Below, piece by piece: positions 1-5,829 of a stretch of 9,544 nt of DNA (the stretch's first letter is position 1; each line of letters begins with the position of its first letter). Origin of the DNA: Fidelibacterota bacterium REDSEA-S14_B6. GTDB lineage: Bacteria; Fidelibacterota; Marinisomatia; Marinisomatales; S15-B10. Below the pieces are notes generated by a model. That model was not told the DNA's origin and made no database searches. It saw nothing but the letters and a program-made list of their open reading frames with translations. A program made the position numbers and the translations under genes. The DNA lies in NCBI GenBank assembly GCA_001626655.1, contig LUOC01000216.1:1-9544 (forward strand). The letters are read 5' to 3'.

Positions 1-99
1 GCATGCCGCCGCCGGTGAATGTCCCCGTCAAGTCGGCGATGGTGGTATTCATCCCCCCTACGGTGAACTTCTGTACTCTCGCCTTCGACTTGGAATCAC
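1..99. repeat. Direct repeat, copy 1 (99 bp, at window edge)
   Basis: These 99 bases are identical to positions 486-584 in the same orientation, an offset of 485 bases. The match stops at position 100 (c here, t at 585), so the right boundary is exact; the left boundary is cut by the window edge. On the minus strand the copy carries the beginning of the 3' portion of the unknown gene at 319-919, joined directly to codon 37 of lon. It may be a real tandem duplication or a contig-end assembly artefact. Confidence 0.97.
2..97 (-). pseudogene. Second, partial copy of the 3' part of the unknown gene
   Basis: Read from 97 downwards in the frame of the C-terminal part of the unknown gene at 319-919, this stretch encodes 32 residues beginning DSKSKARVQKF and containing MNTTIADLTGTF, identical to the segment at 487-582. 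It has no start of its own and is preceded by lon coding sequence in another frame, so it is a displaced fragment, not a gene. It runs off the window at position 1, so whether it continues to the normal 3' end cannot be seen. Confidence 0.75.
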
Positions 100-210
100 C
101 TGCTGAGGGAACAGAACAGTGTTCCTCAGCGGCATGACCGGATAGGTCTCCGGCGGACTTGCCGGCGAACCGTTATTCTCGGGGACGCTGGACTCTTTCT
201 CGTCAGTCAT
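58..210 (-). pseudogene. lon: Lon protease, N-terminal start only; ORF broken by the repeat junction
   Basis: The ATG at 210-208 follows a good Shine-Dalgarno sequence (AAAGGA, 7 bases before the start). The first 40 residues include YPVMPLRNTVLFPQQVIP, which fits the opening of the N-terminal substrate-binding domain of ATP-dependent Lon proteases (usual form PVLPLRNTVLFPG..VP). Lon is a cytoplasmic AAA+ serine protease of about 800 residues that degrades misfolded and regulatory proteins. Here the Lon match ends at residue 40: codons 38-40 (VIP) already lie inside the 99-base repeat, and after them the frame reads unrelated SRRREYRSSP to a TAG at 60-58. No AAA+ or protease domain is in the window. 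Either the gene is truncated by a duplication or the sequence is misjoined here and intact lon lies elsewhere. Identification rests on a short but characteristic motif. Confidence 0.8.
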
Positions 211-217
211 TGGTCAA

Positions 218-223
218 TCCTTT
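218..223 (-). promoter_or_regulatory. Ribosome binding site of lon
   Basis: AAAGGA on the minus strand lies 7 bases before the ATG at 210 and fixes that start. An upstream ATG at 226-224 opens only a seven-codon frame (MKGLTND) that ends at 205-203, overlapping the lon start in another frame; it is probably chance. Confidence 0.65.
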
Positions 224-281
224 CATGGTAATTTACGGACGGGAAGAAGGAGGTCAAAGAGTGTGCCATCGACTGAACGTG

Positions 282-308
282 ACAATAATTGGCACAAAAC
301 TGTGCCAA
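282..308 (-). promoter_or_regulatory. Weak candidate promoter for lon
   Basis: On the minus strand TTGGCA (308-303) resembles a -35 box at five of six positions, and TATTGT (287-282) resembles a -10 box at four of six, with a short 15-base spacer. This would start transcription roughly 65 bases before the lon ATG. The boxes overlap the inverted repeat at 289-308, as expected for a repressed promoter. The match is weak and the organism's promoter consensus is unknown, so this is only a candidate. Confidence 0.22.
289..308. promoter_or_regulatory. Perfect inverted repeat upstream of lon, likely operator
   Basis: The arms TTGGCACA and TGTGCCAA are perfectly complementary around a 4-base centre (AAAC on the plus strand). 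A further half-site TGTGCCA lies at 262-268. The element sits in the 108-base gap between the unknown gene's stop (319) and the lon start (210). Perfect dyads of this kind in a promoter region are usually binding sites for a dimeric regulator. It is not the CIRCE heat-shock element (TTAGCACTC-N9-GAGTGCTAA), although both contain a GCAC core. As a terminator it is poor, because no T-run follows on the minus strand. Confidence 0.5.
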
Positions 309-318
309 TATGTCCGCT

Positions 319-919
319 TTATCTCGAAGCCGGACGGAGGGTGCCGATGAATCGGCCGAACGATTCGGCCCAAAATTCGACGGTGGTTCTCGGTCCCACG
401 CGCTTGAAATAGTAAACATCCGCAGGACTTTCTACGATAGCGGCGAGCAGACGGAACTGCGGTTTTTCAACGGGCCGGGACATGGGCATGCCGCCGCCGG
501 TGAATGTCCCCGTCAAGTCGGCGATGGTGGTATTCATCCCCCCTACGGTGAACTTCTGTACTCTCGCCTTCGACTTGGAATCACTCTAATTGCCCGAACC
601 ATCTGTTGAGGTTGTCTTCCACCGTGCCGCCGATGCCGGAGAAGACTGCCAGTTCAGCGTCCTCCGCGCCCTCTGCCTCCGCCGGGAGGCGGAACTGGGC
701 GAGTCGCATGGAAGAGGAGGGTGTCTCCTGAATCCAGTTCGGATCGACGGCCGCCGCCAGTTCGCCAAGCTGAACTGTAGAAACATCGCCGGACGGAGGT
801 GGTAGCGGCGAGCTTGGTGCCGGAGATTCCGCTGGCGCCGAGAGGGTCGCTACCATCCACGCCATGGCCGCGCCGCCGAGAACGATGACGCCGTAAGTCA
901 GAAGCTTCTGTTCAGACAT
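319..919 (-). pseudogene. Unknown membrane-anchored protein, frameshifted into two parts
   Basis: Function not recognised. The ATG at 919 overlaps the lipA stop by 8 bases and has no clear ribosome binding site, suggesting translational coupling. The first 112 residues (919-584) start with an uncleaved-looking hydrophobic segment (about residues 6-28), then a Pro/Ser-rich linker and a soluble part with PSSSMRLAQFRLP and VEDNLNRWFGQ, and stop at TGA 583-581. The other part, 585-322 in another frame, contains SKARVQKFTVGG, MNTTIADLTGTF, FRLLAAIVES and YYFKRVGP, ending at TAA 321-319. From memory, proteins carrying the PSSSMRLAQ/NRW motif continue with just such a second half, so I read this as one gene of about 200 residues broken by a 1-base gain (or 2-base loss) at about 583-585. 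The likely product faces the periplasm. The break lies exactly at the edge of the 99-base repeat, so a sequence or assembly error is possible. Confidence 0.75.
486..584. repeat. Direct repeat, copy 2 (99 bp)
   Basis: Identical to positions 1-99. This copy lies within the unknown gene at 319-919 and encodes the start of its C-terminal half. Its boundary at 584/585 is also the point where that gene loses its reading frame, so both ends of the repeated unit coincide with breaks in coding continuity. Confidence 0.97.
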
Positions 920-1814
920 GGAGGGGCGTGGCGTTCATGGTCGCCTGCTCATCGGCATGGTATGAACTACGGACGAGAGGGCCTGCTTCCACCCAGCCGA
1001 TCCCCAACTCGAGGCCGGATTTGCGGTAAACCTCGAACTCGTCGGGGTGGACATACCTGTCCACCGGCTGGTGCCGCTTTGTCGGCTGGAGGGATTGACC
1101 GATGGCCAGAATGTCACATCCCGTAGCGGCGATATCCTCCATGAGCGGGAAAACCTCTTCCGCCCGTTCGCCGATGCCGAGCATAAACGCCGTCTTTGTC
1201 CGCAGACCGAACGACTTCGATTTCCGGAGGACATCCAGCGACCAGTCATATCTCGCCTGGGGCCGCACCTCGGGATAGAGATGCTCAACCGTCTCCATGT
1301 TGTGACCGAGAATCTCCGGCCACGCCGAGAAGACCGTTCTGAGAGGGGCGTCCTCGTTTCGCATGTCCGGGATCAGCACCTCCACGGTGCAGCGGGGCGT
1401 TGTCCTGTGGATTTCCCTGATCGTCTCCGCCCAGATAGCGGCGCCGCTGTCGGGGAGTTCATCCCTGTTTACAGATGTGATGACGCAATGTTTCAGCCCC
1501 ATCTGATGGACGGCCAGCGCCGTCCGCCGCGGCTCATCTGGATCGTGCCAGTCCGGTCTTCCTGTGGTGACACCGCAGAAGCCGCAAGAACGTGTACAGA
1601 CGTCGCCGAGGATCATCAGTGTGGCGGAACGCCTCTCCCAGCACTCATAAATATTGGGGCAGAGCGCCTCCTCACAGACGGTGTGGAGGTTCCCCTCCCC
1701 CACCATCTTTTTCAACTCTCTGAAGTTGTCACCTGTCCGAATGGTGGTCTTGAGCCACGGGGGTTTTCTCTCCCCGCGCCTGCTCTCTCCCTTCTTAACT
1801 GCCGTCTGCGTCAT
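912..1814 (-). CDS. lipA: Lipoyl synthase (radical SAM)
   Basis: LipA inserts two sulfur atoms into the octanoyl chain that LipB has attached to lipoyl domains such as that of the E2 encoded just upstream. At 300 residues it has the family length. Both iron-sulfur cluster motifs are present: the auxiliary cluster cysteines C47, C52 and C58 (CEEALCPNIYEC), which supply the sulfur, and the radical-SAM CxxxCxxC at C73, C77 and C80 (CTRSCGFC). The C-terminal RSSY motif (R282-Y285) holds the serine that ligates the auxiliary cluster in known LipA. HNMETVEHLY and LQPTKRHQPV are also typical. The ATG start lies 6 bases after the E2 stop, with a weak AGAAG as ribosome binding site; coupling to E2 is likely. 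It is a cytoplasmic enzyme. Nothing is missing. Confidence 0.98.
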   Translation of the reverse strand: MTQTAVKKGESRRGERKPPWLKTTIRTGDNFRELKKMVGEGNLHTVCEEALCPNIYECWERRSATLMILGDVCTRSCGFCGVTTGRPDWHDPDEPRRTALAVHQMGLKHCVITSVNRDELPDSGAAIWAETIREIHRTTPRCTVEVLIPDMRNEDAPLRTVFSAWPEILGHNMETVEHLYPEVRPQARYDWSLDVLRKSKSFGLRTKTAFMLGIGERAEEVFPLMEDIAATGCDILAIGQSLQPTKRHQPVDRYVHPDEFEVYRKSGLELGIGWVEAGPLVRSSYHADEQATMNATPLHV

Positions 1815-1820
1815 GGACTT

Positions 1821-3122
1821 CTATAACAGTGCCGAGGCGTCTAGGTTCTCGAGGAAGGCGACAAGCGTCTGAAGGTACATGCCGCCGTCGGCGCCGTCCA
1901 GAAGGCGGTGATCGATCCCGATGGACAGATTGCAGATGGAACGGATGACCACGGCGTCGCCGTGGAGTGTCTCCCGGACCACCGGCTGTTTCTTGATCGC
2001 CCCGACGCCGAGGATCGCCGAGTTCGGCTGATTGATGATCGGCATGCCGAAACTGTTTCCGAAGACACCGAAGTTGGAAACAGTGAACGTGGAGCCTTGG
2101 AGTTCATCGGGAGAAATCTTCCCGCCTCTTCCCCGAACGGCCAGGTCATTCACTTTGCGGCACAGCCCGAGGAAATTGAGCTCCTCGCAGTTGGGAATTA
2201 CCGGAACCATCAGCCCCTTGTCCATGGCCACTGCCATACCGATGTTGATATTCTTCTTGAAGATGACGCTCGTCCCGTCCAGCGATGCGTTGAACTTTGG
2301 ATGAGACTGGATCGCCTTCACCGCTCCCAAAACGAAAAACGGCGTATAGGTCAGCTTGAACCCCTCCCGTTCAAGGAACGCCGCCTGCTGCTCTTTCACA
2401 TAGTTAACCATGTTGGTCACATCGCATTCAGAGACGAGATAGACGTGGGCGGCGGTGTCGATGCTGTGGCGCATATGTTCGGATATCACCTGCCGCATTC
2501 GATCCATCTCTTCCACGCGGTCGTCCATCGCCGCCGGAGGTGAAGGGGCCGGCTGTTGCGGCGCTGCTACTGCAGGCTGAGGTGCCGGAGCGGCGCCCCT
2601 AGTCTCGAGATAGGCCATGATGTCCCCTTTGGTGACACGGCCGGCCCGGCCTGTCCCCGTGATACCAGCGAGTTCCGACTGGGACACCCCCTCCCGACGG
2701 GCGATCGCCCTGACGAGCGGTGTGTAAAAAGTTCTCTCGCCGTCCCGTGAACTGGCCGCCGCAGGCGTCGGAGCGGGAGGAGCAGCGACTGTTTCTGGAA
2801 CCGGCTCGGCGGGAGGTTCGGCCTGAGGCGGCTCTTCGACGCTCTCTTCTTCAGCGGCAGGGGCGGCTGCGGCCGTCGCCTCGCCTTCAGTCTCAATCCT
2901 CGCGATAACCTCGTTCACGGGAAGTACGTCGTTCGGCTGAGCAAGAATCTCCATCACCACACCTGCGGCGGGAGAAGGAATCTCCGAATCGACTTTGTCG
3001 GTTCCGATCTCGAGGAGTATTTCATCCAACTCCACCGTCTCCCCGATCTCCTTTCGCCACTGGATGATGGTCCCCTCGGTGATCGATTCACCGAGCTTCG
3101 GCATTATTACGTCAACGATCAT
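1821..3122 (-). CDS. 2-oxoacid dehydrogenase E2, dihydrolipoamide acyltransferase
   Basis: This is the core of the complex: it takes the acyl group from E1 on its lipoyl arm and passes it to CoA. Domains in order: one lipoyl domain (about 1-77) with the modified lysine K43 in GTDKVD; a Pro/Ala/Glu-rich swinging linker (about 80-128); a peripheral-subunit binding domain (about 132-171, TPLVRAIARREGVSQSEL...GRVTKGDI); a second Pro/Ala linker (about 175-198); and the catalytic domain (about 204-433) ending in the active-site motif with H405 and D409 (DHRLLDG). The 433 residues are normal for an E2 with one lipoyl domain. The ATG lies 15 bases after the E1 stop, with AAGGGTG as ribosome binding site. 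The TDKVDSEIPSP lipoylation motif does not separate pyruvate, branched-chain or 2-oxoglutarate specificity, so I give no gene symbol. Confidence 0.95.
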   Translation of the reverse strand: MIVDVIMPKLGESITEGTIIQWRKEIGETVELDEILLEIGTDKVDSEIPSPAAGVVMEILAQPNDVLPVNEVIARIETEGEATAAAAPAAEEESVEEPPQAEPPAEPVPETVAAPPAPTPAAASSRDGERTFYTPLVRAIARREGVSQSELAGITGTGRAGRVTKGDIMAYLETRGAAPAPQPAVAAPQQPAPSPPAAMDDRVEEMDRMRQVISEHMRHSIDTAAHVYLVSECDVTNMVNYVKEQQAAFLEREGFKLTYTPFFVLGAVKAIQSHPKFNASLDGTSVIFKKNINIGMAVAMDKGLMVPVIPNCEELNFLGLCRKVNDLAVRGRGGKISPDELQGSTFTVSNFGVFGNSFGMPIINQPNSAILGVGAIKKQPVVRETLHGDAVVIRSICNLSIGIDHRLLDGADGGMYLQTLVAFLENLDASALL

Positions 3123-3137
3123 TGTTCACCCTTTTGG

Positions 3138-5144
3138 TTAGTACTCAAGCTGTTCCTGTGCGACCCTCACAATCTCCTCACTCTGAGGAAGGATCGCGTT
3201 TTCAAGATATGGGCTAAAACCGACATGACTATCTTTCGACGCCACGCGGCGGACGGGAGCGTCCAGCGTTTCAAAAAATTGATCGGCGATCAGTGCAGCG
3301 ATCTCGGCCCCGGGCCCGTATGTCAGATTGTCTTCATAAACAACCACCACTCTGTTCGTTTTCTGAATCGATTTGCCGACCGCATCCATATCCATCGGGT
3401 TGAGAGTCCGGAGATCCAGAATTTCGATCTGTGCGCCCGTGGTGGTGGACAGAGTCTTCGCCGCTTCAAGACTCTTATAGACCATCATCCCGTAGGTGAC
3501 GATGGTGAGGTCTTCGCCCTCGGAAACGATGCGGGCCTGACCGAACGGAATGAGGTAATCGTCACCCGGTTCAGGTGTGGCGGCCGGGGCGTACCGGTAG
3601 AGTCCCTTGTGCTCCATGAACATGACTGGATCGTCCATGCGGCACGCCATTTTCAGGAGCCCCTTGGCATCTTCCGCGTTGGAAGGATAGGCGATTCGGA
3701 TTCCCGGCAGATGACCGAAATAGCCGTCGATGGACTGACTGTGGTACAGTCCGCCGTGAATGTAGCCGCCCACAGGCACCCTGATAACCGCCGGGCAGCT
3801 CCAGCGGTTGGCCGATCGGTAGCGGATTGCCGCCAGCTCGTTCCGGATCTGCATCATGGCGTACCAGATGTAGTCTCCGAACTGGATTTCCACCACCGGT
3901 TTCCATCCGGCACACGCCATGCCGATGGCCGTCCCCACGATAGACGATTCTGCCAGCGGAGAATTGAAGATTCGATCCTCGCCGAACTCTTCAGTCAGTC
4001 TCCTGGTAGCGGTAAAAACGCCGCCCTTGTCGCCGGCCACGTCCTCACCGTAAACGACCATTTTCTCATTTCTCGCCATCTCCTCATGAAGGGCGTGATT
4101 GATGGCGTCCACCATCACAATCTTCTCCGCTACAATCTGCTTTTCTCCGGAAACGGGGAGAGGAAAATCACTGTAGATGTGATCGGTCGCAGTCTCCGGA
4201 GACGGGTGGGGGCGGCTTTCAGCCCAGAGCGTATCTTCATCCACCTGCCGAGCCAACCGCTTGTCGATCTTATCAAAATCTTCCGCCTTGATGATTTTTG
4301 CGGCAATGCACGCTTCCCGCAGTTTGAGGATGGGGTCTCTTTCCCGATCCGTCTCCAGCTCCTCCTCGCTCCTGTATTTCCGCTGGTCATCTGAAGAAGA
4401 GTGCGACAGTAGACGCACAACATCGGAGACGATTACGCTGGGCCCCTTTCCCTTTCGTGCGCGGTCGACCGCTTTCTGAAAAGCGAGATGGCTCTCAAAC
4501 AGGTCCGTGCCGTCAACCTGAAACCGGGCCAGGTGCGTGTATCCTGCGGCAAGGTCATAGACCGATCCTGCTGTCTGCTGGGAGATGTGAACCGAAATGG
4601 CATACTTGTTGTCCTGTATGTGAAAGATCACCGGAAGCCGCTCCCGGCTTGACCAGTTCAGCGCTTCGTGAAAATCACCTTCGCTCGTGGCCCCTTCGCC
4701 GGAGGAGACATAGACTGTTTCATTCTCTCCCGACCGCGCCACCGCCATGGCAGTACCGACCGCCTGGAGATATTGAGTGCCCGTCGCACTCGATTGGGTT
4801 ACGATCCGGAAATCTTTGTGCGAAAAGTGCCCCGGCATCTGCCGGCCGCTGGAATTGGGATCCTCTACTCGAGACAGAGCAGACAGCAGTTGCTCGCGCC
4901 CCGTCATGCCGAGTCCGAGGCAGAAAGCTGAGTCGCGGTAGTAGGGATAGGCCCAGTCCTTCCCCGGTTGAAACACCTCGGCCGCCGCCAGCTGGGCCGC
5001 TTCGTGGCCCGAACCGCCGATGTGGAAGAAGCTCTTCCCCTGCTTCAGGAGCGTGAGTGTCTTTTCGTCGAGCCGCCGGGACTGGACCATCAGTTCATAA
5101 ATGTGGAGCAACCGCTTCTTTGTAAAACCGTGAAGCCTAGGCAC
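3138..5144 (-). CDS. 2-oxoacid dehydrogenase E1, fused alpha and beta subunits
   Basis: E1 decarboxylates the 2-oxoacid with thiamine diphosphate and acylates the E2 lipoyl arm. At 668 residues this is an alpha-beta fusion: alpha about 8-320, beta about 335-668. In alpha, the thiamine-diphosphate motif runs from GEG (149-151) to DN (178-179) in QDNKYAIS, a variant of GDG...NN. The loop LLSHSSSDDQRKYR (245-258) resembles that of branched-chain (2-oxoisovalerate) E1 more than pyruvate E1. In beta, YGEDVA (365-370) carries the glutamate expected to activate the cofactor, followed by FNSPLAES and VEIQFGDY. The start is GTG at 5144: an in-frame TGA directly precedes it, and GGAG lies 7 bases upstream. 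The frame overlaps the lipB end by 8 bases. Fused E1 proteins in related bacteria serve pyruvate or branched-chain substrates; the substrate cannot be decided here. Confidence 0.93.
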   Translation of the reverse strand: MPRLHGFTKKRLLHIYELMVQSRRLDEKTLTLLKQGKSFFHIGGSGHEAAQLAAAEVFQPGKDWAYPYYRDSAFCLGLGMTGREQLLSALSRVEDPNSSGRQMPGHFSHKDFRIVTQSSATGTQYLQAVGTAMAVARSGENETVYVSSGEGATSEGDFHEALNWSSRERLPVIFHIQDNKYAISVHISQQTAGSVYDLAAGYTHLARFQVDGTDLFESHLAFQKAVDRARKGKGPSVIVSDVVRLLSHSSSDDQRKYRSEEELETDRERDPILKLREACIAAKIIKAEDFDKIDKRLARQVDEDTLWAESRPHPSPETATDHIYSDFPLPVSGEKQIVAEKIVMVDAINHALHEEMARNEKMVVYGEDVAGDKGGVFTATRRLTEEFGEDRIFNSPLAESSIVGTAIGMACAGWKPVVEIQFGDYIWYAMMQIRNELAAIRYRSANRWSCPAVIRVPVGGYIHGGLYHSQSIDGYFGHLPGIRIAYPSNAEDAKGLLKMACRMDDPVMFMEHKGLYRYAPAATPEPGDDYLIPFGQARIVSEGEDLTIVTYGMMVYKSLEAAKTLSTTTGAQIEILDLRTLNPMDMDAVGKSIQKTNRVVVVYEDNLTYGPGAEIAALIADQFFETLDAPVRRVASKDSHVGFSPYLENAILPQSEEIVRVAQEQLEY

Positions 5145-5826
5145 TCATCTTCTCCGCGGAATCGAACGCGAACTGATTCCGGAAAACTGCAGTGAACTTC
5201 GACATGACGTCAGCCATCTCCACTTCACGGCCCAGCAGATCGGCCATGGATGTGACATCGTATTCGAAGATGCCGCAGGGGATAATCCCATCGTAAAAGC
5301 TGAGGTCGGTGTTGACGTTGAGGGCCACGCCGTGCATGGAAATCCACCGCGACAGGCGAACGCCCAGAGCGCCGATTTTCTGATCCCCCACCCAGATACC
5401 CGTGAGGCCATCGCGGCGGCGGCCATCAATGGCGAATCGAGCAAGCGTCTTGATGAGAACTTCCTCAAGTGAACGGATGTACCAGCTGACACTCTGCCGA
5501 TGGTCATGAAGATCGAGGATCGGATACGCCACCAGCTGCCCCGGGCCGTGAAATGTTACATCTCCGCCACGCTCAATCTGGTAGACAGGGACATCGCCGT
5601 TGCGAGAATCGAGGAGATGGTTCTCATCTGAATTCTTTCCCAGCGTATAGACAGGGTCGTGTTCAACGAGAATGAGCGTGTCCGGAACGAGGCCGAGACG
5701 CCGCTCATCCACCAACTCCTTCTGGAGTTCCCAAACCTGCCCGTAATCACGCCTGCCGAGCTGGTGCACATCCAACGTTCGATCTGATTCAGTTTGTTTG
5801 GGCGGGGACTGAAGAGTGGCGCTCAT
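5137..5826 (-). CDS. lipB: Octanoyltransferase LipB
   Basis: LipB moves the octanoyl group from acyl carrier protein to the lipoyl-domain lysine, the first step of lipoate formation, completed by LipA. The 229-residue product has the family's conserved RGGDVTFHGPGQLVAYPILDL region (about 86-106), the catalytic lysine K150 in QKIGALGVR, and the catalytic cysteine C184 in IIPCGI. Residues 1-17 are a poorly conserved polar leader; no other in-frame ATG precedes the conserved core, so the ATG at 5826 is used. It starts 3 bases after the lpd stop without a clear ribosome binding site, and its end overlaps E1 by 8 bases, so translation is probably coupled on both sides. Together with lipA after E2, it brackets the E1-E2 genes with the enzymes that activate E2. 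Cytoplasmic. Confidence 0.97.
   Translation of the reverse strand: MSATLQSPPKQTESDRTLDVHQLGRRDYGQVWELQKELVDERRLGLVPDTLILVEHDPVYTLGKNSDENHLLDSRNGDVPVYQIERGGDVTFHGPGQLVAYPILDLHDHRQSVSWYIRSLEEVLIKTLARFAIDGRRRDGLTGIWVGDQKIGALGVRLSRWISMHGVALNVNTDLSFYDGIIPCGIFEYDVTSMADLLGREVEMADVMSKFTAVFRNQFAFDSAEKMSA
5149..5155 (-). promoter_or_regulatory. Ribosome binding site deciding the GTG start of E1
   Basis: GGAGAAG on the minus strand, with its GGAG core 7 bases before GTG 5144-5142, lies inside the last codons of lipB. No ATG start is possible nearby: the ATG at 5148 is in the lipB frame, and the codon before the GTG is a stop in the E1 frame. Confidence 0.6.
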
Positions 5827-5829
5827 CGC

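Noticed and set aside
203..226. Seven-codon upstream frame MKGLTND overlapping the lon start
   Set aside because: It contains the lon ribosome binding site and has none of its own; likely chance.
289..308. Rho-independent terminator after the unknown gene
   Set aside because: The stem has only 8 pairs and no T-run follows on either strand, so an operator is more likely.
289..308. Sigma-54 (-24/-12) promoter from TGGCAC
   Set aside because: TGGCAC is present on both strands because of the dyad, but the -12 TTGC element is not found at the required spacing.
581..586. Programmed frameshift producing a full-length unknown protein
   Set aside because: No slippery codon or stimulating element is visible, and the break coincides with a repeat boundary, which points to rearrangement or error.
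1047..1826. Open frame of 259 codons on the plus strand, antisense to lipA
   Set aside because: lipA is certain from its cluster cysteines; the antisense frame is a by-product of its codon use.
3225..4394. Open frame of 389 codons on the plus strand, antisense to E1
   Set aside because: It is the mirror of a well-supported gene in GC-rich sequence, has no recognisable protein motif and no ribosome binding site that stands out.
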